Shown one piece after another: positions 53,716 through 62,917 of a stretch of 64,000 bases of DNA. The notes under the pieces were generated by a model, which ran no database searches, had not been told where the DNA came from, and saw only the letters and a list, made by a program, of their open reading frames with translations. Source of the DNA: Candidatus Zhuqueibacterota bacterium (lineage in GTDB: Bacteria; Electryoneota; RPQS01); the NCBI GenBank assembly GCA_003818605.1, contig RPQS01000020.1, positions 1-64,000 on the forward strand. Reading direction: 5' to 3'. A program made the position numbers and the translations under genes. The number at the start of each line of letters is the position of its first letter. The first letter of the stretch is position 1.

Positions 53716-55842
53716 GTGCAGCCGGAAACTCGCGTGAGTGCTGAACGCGAACAGGTCAATTGCCTGTACCGAATCTGGGAAGTCCTCAACAGACTGGATA
53801 CAGATTTCGAGGAAGCTTTTACGGTAGTGGCGAAAGCCATTCCGGTGTGCGTCCGCTTTCCCGATCTGTGCCGCGTACGCGTCATCTATGCCGGTCAAAC
53901 GTTCGCGGCGGAAAAAGCGGTCGAGACAAGCTGGTTTTACGGGCAAGAGATCCGGGTGCAGAATCGCGCAGCGGGGAATATTCTCGTTTATTACACGCAG
54001 GAGGTTCCACTCGTCTCCGGCGCGCTCTTTGATGATAATGAACGGCATTTGTTCGAGATGATCGCCGTACGTCTCGGTCATTTTATCGAGCACCGCGAAC
54101 TGCTGCGCAATCTGGGACATATTCCGCCGAAGAAAAAAGAATCCACGGCGCAGCGGCCCAATGATTGGCGCACCCTGATTGCGCTGCTGCGCAATACGAA
54201 TCTGGATCTTGTGTTTCGGCTTTCGCATAAAATGCTTGTTCATTTACGGCTGCGCGGTATGGCGGAAGCGGACTCCATAATGGAACGGCTGGGCGTGCAC
54301 GCCGAGCGCGAAGATGACGACGACGCGACAACGGCCATGATGCCCGTGCAGCGAAGCCGCGAGGATACGATTACGTTCAGTGAAGACGTATTCCGGCTGG
54401 CTTCCACCAGTTTGAGCGATGACGAGGTTTTTACCTGCCTGCATCGCTGGATGCAGGAAGATAAGTGCAGCTACTTTGCCCGCACGATTTCCAATCCCGA
54501 CAGCACACTGCGCGAGACGATAGATGCCATTCGTTTTCTCAGTCATTGCGCCGCGCAGGGAGTGGAGCTTTCCGACTGGCTGCTCAAGGCCGCGCATGTG
54601 CATCTGATCCAAAGATTCCTTTCCGATCAATTGGAGTTCGTGAAGATAGCTAAAGATTATATTGCAAAGGATGATTTTTATGATTTGATCCGCCGCATGG
54701 TCTATTTACAGGGAAGTCACGGGAAATTAGGAGCGAAAGGTGCGCGGCTGTTCTTGGCGTCGCATATCCTGCAGAAAAAGAGCGGCGAACATCCGGAACT
54801 GCGCAAGATCAAGACCCCCAAGAGCTGGTACATCACCACGGACTGCCTGTTCGCTTTTTTATGCTATAATAATCTTGAAGACCTGATGGATCAAAAGTAT
54901 AAAAAGCTGGATCAGGTTCGTCAGGAGTATCCGTTGGTGGCGCAGTTTTTCCGGCATGCGCAATTTCCGCCGGAAATCGTTCGCGGTCTGGCGATGGCGC
55001 TGGATGATTTCGGGGATGTGCCGCTGGTTGTGCGCGGCTCCAGTCTGTTGGAGGATCAATTGGGTGCGGAGTTCAGCGGCAAGTATGTCAGTCGCTTCAT
55101 TCCGCCATACGGCAGAAAGCAAGAAAGGCTGAAAGCGGTGTTGGACGGCATTGCGGAAGTGTACGCATCCGTTTTCGCCGCCGAGCCGATTGAATTCCGT
55201 GCCGAGCGCGGTCTGATTGATTTTGAGGAGGATGTCGGAGTTCTGATTCAAGAGGCGGTGGGGATGCGCGTTGGCCGGTACTTCCTTCCGGCTTTTTCCG
55301 GTGATGCTTACGGCGGGGCGGAAAATATTCCGGGTATCCGCGGCGAAAGCATGTTGCGGCTGGTGTTCGGTTTGGGAACGCGCATGAACGCGCGACCGGA
55401 AGACGATTCGTCCGTGCAATATACTCTGTCGCAGTCACCGCGCTTGCTGACGATTTTAAATATCGGAAAGCACGCCGGTGACACGGCCATGATGGACGTC
55501 ATCAATCTGGAATCCGCGCAGATTGAATCGCTGGTCGTGAACGATTTTTTGAAATCATACGGCCGTAAGTTTGTCGGCATCGAGCAAGTGATGTCGTCCA
55601 TCCGCGATGGACAGACTGTGCCTTTCTCACCGCTCGGTTTTGAATATGACAAGGATCAATGTCTTGTCACGTTCGACGGCATGGTGCGGTCCACGCCTTT
55701 GGTGCAGCAAATCCGCACTATTCTTGACGTGTTGGTAAAAGCCTTTCACACCCCCCTTGAAATTGAGTTCGCTACTAACGGCCATGATCTCTACTTGTTG
55801 GAGTGTAAAGGACCAAGGCAGGGACGCACCGCCAAATCATAA
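53716..55842 (+). CDS. PEP/pyruvate-binding (PPDK N-terminal-like) protein with N-terminal GAF-like sensor domain
   Basis: GDVPLVVRGSSLLEDQLGAEFSGKYVSRFIPPYG...LIDFEEDVGVLIQEAVGMRVGRYFLPAFSGDAYGGAENIPGIRGESMLRLVFGLGTR. GTG start at 53716 with AAGGAGG 5 nt upstream, preferred over 53590. Confidence 0.82.
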   Translation: MQPETRVSAEREQVNCLYRIWEVLNRLDTDFEEAFTVVAKAIPVCVRFPDLCRVRVIYAGQTFAAEKAVETSWFYGQEIRVQNRAAGNILVYYTQEVPLVSGALFDDNERHLFEMIAVRLGHFIEHRELLRNLGHIPPKKKESTAQRPNDWRTLIALLRNTNLDLVFRLSHKMLVHLRLRGMAEADSIMERLGVHAEREDDDDATTAMMPVQRSREDTITFSEDVFRLASTSLSDDEVFTCLHRWMQEDKCSYFARTISNPDSTLRETIDAIRFLSHCAAQGVELSDWLLKAAHVHLIQRFLSDQLEFVKIAKDYIAKDDFYDLIRRMVYLQGSHGKLGAKGARLFLASHILQKKSGEHPELRKIKTPKSWYITTDCLFAFLCYNNLEDLMDQKYKKLDQVRQEYPLVAQFFRHAQFPPEIVRGLAMALDDFGDVPLVVRGSSLLEDQLGAEFSGKYVSRFIPPYGRKQERLKAVLDGIAEVYASVFAAEPIEFRAERGLIDFEEDVGVLIQEAVGMRVGRYFLPAFSGDAYGGAENIPGIRGESMLRLVFGLGTRMNARPEDDSSVQYTLSQSPRLLTILNIGKHAGDTAMMDVINLESAQIESLVVNDFLKSYGRKFVGIEQVMSSIRDGQTVPFSPLGFEYDKDQCLVTFDGMVRSTPLVQQIRTILDVLVKAFHTPLEIEFATNGHDLYLLECKGPRQGRTAKS

Positions 55843-55882
55843 CACACTCATCAGATATTAATTCGATGTTTCTGATAAACAG

Positions 55883-55909
55883 TGGGTTGGCCATGGTCAG
55901 CCCATTTTT
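55883..55909 (+). terminator. Rho-independent terminator
   Basis: TGGGTTGGCCATGGTCAGCCCA (9-bp stem with two wobbles, CATG loop) followed by TTTTT. Confidence 0.82.
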
Positions 55910-56039
55910 GCATGTTCACCTTAGCCAATCAAAGGGGACACTCCGCCGGGTTTTCTTGCGCTTTCAAAAATATCTTGTTAAATTTCTTTGACGTGTGACG
56001 GCCAAACCCGATCATTATTACCGGATTAACCGCGTTTCA

Positions 56040-56759
56040 ATGAGTTCTCAGCGGAAGTACTACGTCAAGCTCTCGGTGGTGGTCTATGCCATCTGGCTTG
56101 CGGCCTATGAAATCGTGGGTCACTATGTCAAGACCCTGCCCACTATTGACCTGACCGGATTCATTGATCGGCAGATCCCGCTCATTCCGGAATTCGTCTG
56201 GGCTTACGCATTCTGTTACATCTATCCTTTCGTTCCGCTGTTTGTTACGGTGGACTGGCACCGTTACAATCGCGGTTTGATTGCGATGGCCATCGCGAAT
56301 ATCACGGCTTTCGTGGTTTACATTCTTTATCCGGTAGCGATGCCGCGCGTACCGCTGGGCGATTCCATATCCGAAAAGCTGCTGGGCTTCATATACTGGT
56401 TGGATTTCAAGCCGGCGGTCACTGAACTCCCGAGCCTGCATGTGTTCTTCGCCTGGCTGGTTTATTTGATGTCTCGCAAACAGCGTTTGAACCAATTCGG
56501 CGACGCCGTTCTTTTTAGCATTGCGGCGGCGATTACCGTTTCCACCTTATTTGTCAAGCAGCATTTTGTTCTGGATGTTGTTGCCGGTCTGATTTGGGCG
56601 ACGGGTTCATGGCTGCTTGCCGGACTGCTGTACTCCCGGTTAGCTGATCCCGCATTGGAACCGGCGGTGGCGCTCCGCCAAGTCATGGCGCGGCTTTCGC
56701 CCTCTACCTTATTCTCTGGTTTAATGCTGGCGATTCGCCGGCGCAGCCGCAGTAATTGA
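56040..56759 (+). CDS. PAP2-family phosphatase-like membrane protein
   Basis: Multiple TM; TELPSLHVFFAWLVYL and FVKQHFVLDVVAGLIWA match the PAP2 PSxH and H-x3-D motifs. ATG 56040 preferred over GTG 55995. Confidence 0.82.
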   Translation: MSSQRKYYVKLSVVVYAIWLAAYEIVGHYVKTLPTIDLTGFIDRQIPLIPEFVWAYAFCYIYPFVPLFVTVDWHRYNRGLIAMAIANITAFVVYILYPVAMPRVPLGDSISEKLLGFIYWLDFKPAVTELPSLHVFFAWLVYLMSRKQRLNQFGDAVLFSIAAAITVSTLFVKQHFVLDVVAGLIWATGSWLLAGLLYSRLADPALEPAVALRQVMARLSPSTLFSGLMLAIRRRSRSN

Positions 56760-56832
56760 CGGCTGCACCTTTCGTGTCCTCCGATTCCGAAATTACAATC
56801 CATCTCCATAGTTCACCCACGCAGGAAGAAAG

Positions 56833-58785
56833 ATGAAGTTCCGTGTAGTCACTCCGTTTCTTGCCGCACTGTTGATGGCGGCCGTATGTGTATCCGTTTT
56901 TGCCGTGCCTCGTTCGCAAATTCAGGATGTGTATAAATGGAAGCCTGAGCACATCTATTCAACCGTTCAAAAATGGGAAGAGGATGTCCAAGCCCTTCGT
57001 ACTGGTTTAGATGCACTGGCCGCATTCAAAGGTCAGTTTTCCGGCCCATCGGCCAAGAATCCGGCGGAAAGCCTGATCGCCTACAACCAACTCAGCGAAC
57101 AGCTCAAAATCAAGTATGAGTTGCTGGAAGCGTACTGCTCCTATCACTTTCACGTGGATATGGGTGATGCGGAATGGGTGGGTCGCAGCCAGCAAATGGA
57201 GGACTTGAGCCGGATTTTTAATGAAAAAACATCATGGTTCGAGCCGGAACTGCTCACGATTCCCCGCGCCACGCTCATGCACTGGGTGGACGCGAATCCC
57301 GCTCTTCAGACGTATCGGAAGACCTATGAAGATATGTTTTTGCTGCAGGAGCATACACTGTCCGAGCCGGAAGAGCAGATACTGGCTCAGGCCGGGAATA
57401 TCACCGAAACGGCAGCGGATGTGTTCGGAAAGATGACTAACGTGGATATGCGCTGGGGATACCTTCTCGATGAGAAAGGCGATTCGGTTCAAATAACGGA
57501 TGAAGGCTGGACGAGTTGGCGTGTCAGCCAGGATCGCCGTATCCGTGAGGAGTACTTCCGGGGTGTGTGGAACGGCTATAAGGCTTATGAAAATACTCTG
57601 GCCGCATTAATGGCGGGCAATCTTCGAAAGAATGTTTTTTTGAGCCGCGTGCGAAAATACGACAATACGCTGCAGCATGCTCTCCATTCCGTATTTGTTC
57701 CCGAAGCGGTGTATCTGAGTCTCATCAATTCAGCGCGGGCGGGCGTAGCGCCGCTTCACAAATATGAACAGGTCCGCAAGCGTGTTTTGGGTTTGGATCA
57801 TTACCGCCATTGGGATTACTATGTGAGTCTGGTCAAGGAAGACGAAGCACGGTACACGTGGGAGCAGGGCGTGGCGATGGTCACGGATGCTTTGAAGCCG
57901 CTGGGCAAAGAATACATTGCGGATATCACTCACGGTCTCGATGCGAAAAGCGGCTGGGTGGATGTCTATGCCAATGACGGCAAACGCGGCGGAGCCTATT
58001 CCAGCTCGACTTACGGCGTGCATCCCTATATGCTGTATAATTTCGATTCGGAACAGGGACTCACTCTGGAAGACATCAGCACGATTGCGCATGAAGTCGG
58101 CCACTCGATGCATACCCTCTATTCCGAGAAGAATCAACCGTATCCCAATCGCGATTATGCCTATTTCAACGCCGAAGTGGCGTCCACCACGAATGAAACG
58201 ATCATGAATATGAAGCTGCTGGACGACGCCCGCGCTGCTTATCGCAAGGCGAAAGGCAAGGATAAGGATGCGGCCAAGCAGCGCTTGGTATATCTGCTCG
58301 ATCAGAATCTCGCTTCGGCACGCGGCAGCTTCTACCGGCAAACGATCTTTGCGGCATGGGAACTGGAAGCGAATAGAATGGCCGAAAGGGGAGAACCGCT
58401 GACGGCGGAAGGCTTCAATAAATTGTACGGCGACTTGATCCGCGAATTCTACGGCCCGGCGCTGGAGTATGAAGATCTTTCCAATGTCGAATGGGCGCGC
58501 ATCCCGCATTTCTACCGCGTCTATTACGTGTATACTTATGCCACCAGCTATGCCGCCGCCGTGGCCTTGGCCAAAGATATTCGCGATGAAGCCGCCGGTG
58601 TTTCTGCGAAGAAGGGCGTGACCACACGATTTATTAACTTCCTCAAAAGCGGCAGCTCCAAGCATCCGGTGGATTTATTGAAGGATGCCGGTGTGGATAT
58701 GACGACGCCGGCTCCGTTCGAATCCTGCACCCGCTATTTGGGAGATTTGGTTAACGAACTGGATCAGCTCACCAAAACGAAATAA
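56833..58785 (+). CDS. Oligoendopeptidase F-like M3 metallopeptidase, with signal peptide
   Basis: ISTIAHEVGHSMHTLYSEKNQPYPNRDYAYFNAEVASTTNETIMN (HExxH and downstream E); signal-like N-term MKFRVVTPFLAALLMAAVCVSVFA. Confidence 0.92.
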   Translation: MKFRVVTPFLAALLMAAVCVSVFAVPRSQIQDVYKWKPEHIYSTVQKWEEDVQALRTGLDALAAFKGQFSGPSAKNPAESLIAYNQLSEQLKIKYELLEAYCSYHFHVDMGDAEWVGRSQQMEDLSRIFNEKTSWFEPELLTIPRATLMHWVDANPALQTYRKTYEDMFLLQEHTLSEPEEQILAQAGNITETAADVFGKMTNVDMRWGYLLDEKGDSVQITDEGWTSWRVSQDRRIREEYFRGVWNGYKAYENTLAALMAGNLRKNVFLSRVRKYDNTLQHALHSVFVPEAVYLSLINSARAGVAPLHKYEQVRKRVLGLDHYRHWDYYVSLVKEDEARYTWEQGVAMVTDALKPLGKEYIADITHGLDAKSGWVDVYANDGKRGGAYSSSTYGVHPYMLYNFDSEQGLTLEDISTIAHEVGHSMHTLYSEKNQPYPNRDYAYFNAEVASTTNETIMNMKLLDDARAAYRKAKGKDKDAAKQRLVYLLDQNLASARGSFYRQTIFAAWELEANRMAERGEPLTAEGFNKLYGDLIREFYGPALEYEDLSNVEWARIPHFYRVYYVYTYATSYAAAVALAKDIRDEAAGVSAKKGVTTRFINFLKSGSSKHPVDLLKDAGVDMTTPAPFESCTRYLGDLVNELDQLTKTK

Positions 58786-58811
58786 GGCTTGTTCAAATAG
58801 AGGAGGTTGGC

Positions 58812-60434
58812 GTGAGAGACCTTCGATGTTTGCGTGCTTTCTTTAGTTGGATTTTATTCGTATTGCCCGTAATCGCCCTGGCGGTTCCGGGCGATACTCT
58901 TTCATCCCTTCCCAGTCCGTGCCGGACACCGACCGGCTTGGCTTGGGACGGACAGCACTTATGGGTTGCCGACCGCTTGACGGATACGGTTTACGCCGTG
59001 AATCCGGCATCGGGCCGCGTGGATCGCGCACTGCCCGCCCCCGGTTACGATCTTCGAGCCATCACTTGGGATGGAAAATACCTTTGGTGTGTGGACGGCG
59101 AAGAGAGTCGGATTTCGCAATGGGATGTGGCAACCGGATTGACTCTGCGGAATCTGGAGTGTCCCGTTTCCAATCCGCAAGGTCTGGCGTGGGACGGCAA
59201 GGATCTTTGGCTGGTAGACGGTTCCCAGAATCAGATTTGCCGGGTGTCCACGGAAGACGGCACGACGATTGTTACTTTTCCGGCACCGTCCAACGGTTCA
59301 ACAGCTTTAACATGGTGGAACGGATATTTGTGGTGCGCGGATCGCCGCGACGATAAAATTTATCTGTTCGATCCGCAGCATGGCGAGGTCGTGTTGGCCG
59401 TGGATGCACCGGGGAAATATGCGCGCGGACTGGCAACGGACGGCAAGGTACTCTGGAATGTGGATTTCCAAGACGATCTCATTTACCGCCTTTCATTGGA
59501 TGATTCCATTTCGGTTAAAATCTCCAGTCCGCAGACGCTCGATCTGCTGTTGACTTACGAATTCCGCAACTACGGCCCCGGAGATGTTCCTTCGCTGGAT
59601 GTCTATATCGCGATGCCGCACGACCTTCCCAATCAGAAGATCATCAGCTGCGCCAATTACAGCATTCCTCCCACGGACATTCTGATGGATCGTTGGGGGC
59701 AGAATGTCGCGCACTTCCATCTTGAAAATCCAGCCCATGCCTCCCGCATACAGATTACCGCTGATATGACGGCGGAACTTTCGAATGCGCGCTGGTTTGT
59801 CTATCCGCACAAGGTCGGTGCACTGAAGAATATTCCGAAGGATGTGCGGGATGCCTATCTTGTGGATGAAGACAAGTACCGGCTGACTGATCCGGTAATT
59901 CAGAATGCGGTGAAAGATGCCGTCGGGGCGGAGACGAATCCCTATTGGATCATGCGCCGGATTCACAAATGTGTGCGCGAGCATTTGGTGTATGAATTGT
60001 CCGGCGGTTGGAACGTCGCGCCGCAAGTTTTGGCTCGCGGCAACGGTTCGTGCAGTGAGTACGCATTTGTATTCATCTCGATGTGCCGCGCCGCAGGTTT
60101 GCCCGCAAGATATGCAGGATCTGTTGTTGTGCGGGGCGATGATGCGTCGTCGGATGAAACATTCCATCGTTGGTGTCAAGTGTACTTGCCCAACTATGGT
60201 TGGATTCATGTGGATCCGCAAGGCGGCGACCGCGAAAAACCTGCGGAAATCGCCGCATCCATCGGGCAGGTGGACAACCGTTTTCTTATTACCACCGAAG
60301 GCGGCGGAGGATCGGAATATCTCGGCTGGGGCTACAACTACGATTTCAAGTGGACTGGTCGCGGCCCCGTTAAAGTGTATTCGACAGCCGTCGGCGAATG
60401 GAGTCCGTCTACATTCTCTCCGGGCGGCAGATAG
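58812..60434 (+). CDS. Secreted protein with LAWDGxxLW propeller-type repeats and transglutaminase-like domain
   Basis: Repeats TGLAWDGQHLWVAD, RAITWDGKYLWCVD, QGLAWDGKDLWLVD, TALTWWNGYLWCAD, RGLATDGKVLWNVD; transglutaminase core GNGSCSEYAFVFISMCRAAGLPARYAGSV...HRWCQVYLPNYGWIHVDPQ. GTG start after AGGAGG. Confidence 0.85.
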   Translation: MRDLRCLRAFFSWILFVLPVIALAVPGDTLSSLPSPCRTPTGLAWDGQHLWVADRLTDTVYAVNPASGRVDRALPAPGYDLRAITWDGKYLWCVDGEESRISQWDVATGLTLRNLECPVSNPQGLAWDGKDLWLVDGSQNQICRVSTEDGTTIVTFPAPSNGSTALTWWNGYLWCADRRDDKIYLFDPQHGEVVLAVDAPGKYARGLATDGKVLWNVDFQDDLIYRLSLDDSISVKISSPQTLDLLLTYEFRNYGPGDVPSLDVYIAMPHDLPNQKIISCANYSIPPTDILMDRWGQNVAHFHLENPAHASRIQITADMTAELSNARWFVYPHKVGALKNIPKDVRDAYLVDEDKYRLTDPVIQNAVKDAVGAETNPYWIMRRIHKCVREHLVYELSGGWNVAPQVLARGNGSCSEYAFVFISMCRAAGLPARYAGSVVVRGDDASSDETFHRWCQVYLPNYGWIHVDPQGGDREKPAEIAASIGQVDNRFLITTEGGGGSEYLGWGYNYDFKWTGRGPVKVYSTAVGEWSPSTFSPGGR

Positions 60435-60457
60435 CAAGCGTGAAAAATTCCAAATGG

Positions 60458-60484
60458 AAAAGCCGGTGTTGTGCACCGGCTTTT
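60458..60484. terminator. Bidirectional rho-independent-type terminator between convergent genes
   Basis: AAAAGCCGGTG/CACCGGCTTTT, 5-nt loop; flanks give A-rich and T-rich sides. Confidence 0.88.
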
Positions 60485-60510
60485 CGGCATCCGTTTGTGA
60501 TCCTAAAATA

Positions 60511-62541
60511 CTATTTGATGAGCAGCAGCTTGGTCGTCGCTGAGAACGACGATGTTTCCATGCGGCAGAAATAGAGACCGCCGCTCAGCGGCGACGCGTC
60601 GAAAATCACGTTATGAAAACCGACAGGTCGGACTCCTTCCGCCAGGATTGCCGCCTGCCGTCCCAATATGTCGTATACGGTAATGCGAACGAACTCGCTC
60701 CTTGTCAATCCGAAACAAATCATTGTAGTCGGATTAAACGGATTCGGCCAGGCGGGCAGCAATTGCGTTTGGAGCGGCATATCAGCACGATGTTCGGGAA
60801 TTCCGCTCGGTTCATAGCTGACGTGAAGGGAATCGCCGGCCCGCGGATTCAACGGTGCGTGAGATTGGTCTACTAATTCGAGAACGATGGAGTTGTTGCC
60901 TTGAGTGAGCTGCGTAACCAGCACGGAATCCGGATTCGTGTACCAGCCGATTACGGTTCCATTCACCTTTAATTCTACCACGCCGTCCGCCAGAGGTTCG
61001 CCTACGGCGAAATCTTCAATATCGTAGTGTACCGTAAGTGGTAAGTCGGACACTTGCGCCCCCTCATGAGGTGCAGTGATTTGCAATGAAGGTTCCGGCT
61101 GCGGATTGTACGGTCCGAAAGAGCCGTCCGGGTTTACATTCTGCAAAAAAATGTCAGGCGAGACACCGCCCCGATTTTCCTGCCAGACGGCGATAACTTG
61201 TCCCGTATCATTGCGGGTTGAAACCAGATAACCTTTGGGGCTTACAGTTAAGGTAAGACTGATCGGCGAAGCGGCCCAGACCAACGATCCATCTGAAGCC
61301 ACGCGAAATGCTTTAATCCTGCTGTCTACTTGACTGCCGGGAGCATACTCAATGTAGGTAACAATAGCTCCGTTGCCGCACGTCGCCGCCTGAATGTCGT
61401 GCCGTTGCTGATCGCCTAATGGAATAAAGTCTTGGCCGTTCGACGTCCACTGAACAGTCCCGTCATTGCCGATGCGTTGTCCGCCCACGCCCCATTCGGA
61501 CTGATTCGGGCTGGCAATCATGTAAAATAGCATTACTCCCTGATTATCGGCAGATATGCAGAGTGCCGGATCCATTTGGAGTTGAGTTCCGGATGTCGAA
61601 ACAATGACTCCATTACGAGTCCAGAGCGGTGCACCGTTAGCGGCAATGTGCTGGGCAAAGGCGTGTAGAGTGTTGTCGCGGCTATCGTACCAATAACTAT
61701 ACGCTCCACCTGCGCCATCCGCGAGCATATCCGGCTTCATTTGGACACCGATTCCGCCAGCATCCGATACTACGACTCCGCTGGCGGGCCATTGCGCGGT
61801 TCCGAACGAATCGAATTTTTGCATGCAGATGTGGCGGATAGCCCAGAACTCCGGCCCCAGATGCTTCAAGTACTGGACGATGACTCCATCATTTTCCGCA
61901 GGAGCGATACGCGGAATAGATAAACCGTTTATTCCATTCGTCAGCGTCATCGTGTTCGGAGTCCAAACGTCCACACCCGCAGGCGTCAGTTTGCGAAGAT
62001 TAACAACCATCCCGGCATCAGTCTCCTGCTGCCAGGCGATGACGATGTTTCCGCCCATTGTGACCGTAACTCGCGGACTGGGTTCGAAATCGCCGTTGTC
62101 GGAAATTGCAATGCCGTCCGGTCCCCAAACGAACACTCCCGCGGGGCTGATTCGATAGGCATAGATGTCCCAATCATCCCCGGCGCGAATATCGTTGAAG
62201 ACAATGATCGCGTGATCAGCGGCATCCACCGTCATATCGTAGTCCGTAATCCACGTGTCTTGCGGATGATCGCTGATGAGAATGCCGTTGCGCGTCCACT
62301 GCGGGATTCCGTTTCCATCGAGCCGCTGCAGATAGACATCGTAATTCCCGGATAGCAGATCGAACCAGCAAATGTAGCAGCCTCCGTCGGAAGTGGCGGC
62401 GACTTTAGGAACGGTCTGCTCGCCTGCATGGTTGCAGATGACCAGATTCGTGTCCGGTGATGCCGGCCATTGAGCGAATACTGATGCCGCAAGAAGGAAG
62501 GCAGAGAGAACGGTGAGCCGAACAAATGGATGATAAATCAT
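60511..62541 (-). CDS. Secreted repeat-containing (propeller-like) protein with T9SS type A sorting domain
   Basis: MIYHPFVRLTVLSAFLLAASVFA signal peptide after GGAGGGACACC; C-term WPNPFNPTTMICFGLTRSEFVRITVYDILGRQAAILAEGVRPVGFHNVIFDASPLSGGLYFCRMETSSFSATTKLLLIK. ATG 62541 preferred over 62613. Confidence 0.85.
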   Translation of the reverse strand: MIYHPFVRLTVLSAFLLAASVFAQWPASPDTNLVICNHAGEQTVPKVAATSDGGCYICWFDLLSGNYDVYLQRLDGNGIPQWTRNGILISDHPQDTWITDYDMTVDAADHAIIVFNDIRAGDDWDIYAYRISPAGVFVWGPDGIAISDNGDFEPSPRVTVTMGGNIVIAWQQETDAGMVVNLRKLTPAGVDVWTPNTMTLTNGINGLSIPRIAPAENDGVIVQYLKHLGPEFWAIRHICMQKFDSFGTAQWPASGVVVSDAGGIGVQMKPDMLADGAGGAYSYWYDSRDNTLHAFAQHIAANGAPLWTRNGVIVSTSGTQLQMDPALCISADNQGVMLFYMIASPNQSEWGVGGQRIGNDGTVQWTSNGQDFIPLGDQQRHDIQAATCGNGAIVTYIEYAPGSQVDSRIKAFRVASDGSLVWAASPISLTLTVSPKGYLVSTRNDTGQVIAVWQENRGGVSPDIFLQNVNPDGSFGPYNPQPEPSLQITAPHEGAQVSDLPLTVHYDIEDFAVGEPLADGVVELKVNGTVIGWYTNPDSVLVTQLTQGNNSIVLELVDQSHAPLNPRAGDSLHVSYEPSGIPEHRADMPLQTQLLPAWPNPFNPTTMICFGLTRSEFVRITVYDILGRQAAILAEGVRPVGFHNVIFDASPLSGGLYFCRMETSSFSATTKLLLIK

Positions 62542-62917
62542 GGTGTCCCTCCGGGGAAAGATGTCAGAAACTGTGGATATCACAAATGTACAGAAATCGT
62601 TTGAGGTTGTCAATTACGTGTGTTTTCCGCCTCATTCATTAGAGTGGTATGGACTCCGAATTGTTTCTGACAACGAGTAGGCAGAAAACGAAAGAAGCTT
62701 ACTTGAGTCAACGCTATTATATTGAATAATATAAGAATAAGATTACGCAGCTCAGCAATTCAGCTTTCGTCCATTCGTACAGCCTGCGGTTCGACATGTA
62801 TAAGAGTACCGTATGTATGCATCATCATGGTGGGGTTGTCGGCTTGCTTTTTGACTTGGATGTCAGTAATTTTGTTTACTCAAAGAACAATTAGCTTCAG
62901 GGTTATCATTGAATCCC

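Noticed and set aside
57730-58665. 311-aa antisense ORF within the PepF gene
   Set aside because: The plus strand encodes an intact M3 peptidase; the antisense frame has no motifs.
59493-60476. 327-aa antisense ORF within the transglutaminase gene
   Set aside because: Shadow ORF; it also runs through the terminator hairpin at 60458-60484.
62614-62917. Cobalamin or SAM riboswitch upstream of metH
   Set aside because: No conserved B12-box-like or SAM-box-like core could be recognised by eye; only a 7-bp AT-rich inverted repeat (TTATATT-gaat-AATATAA, 62717-62734). Infernal would decide.
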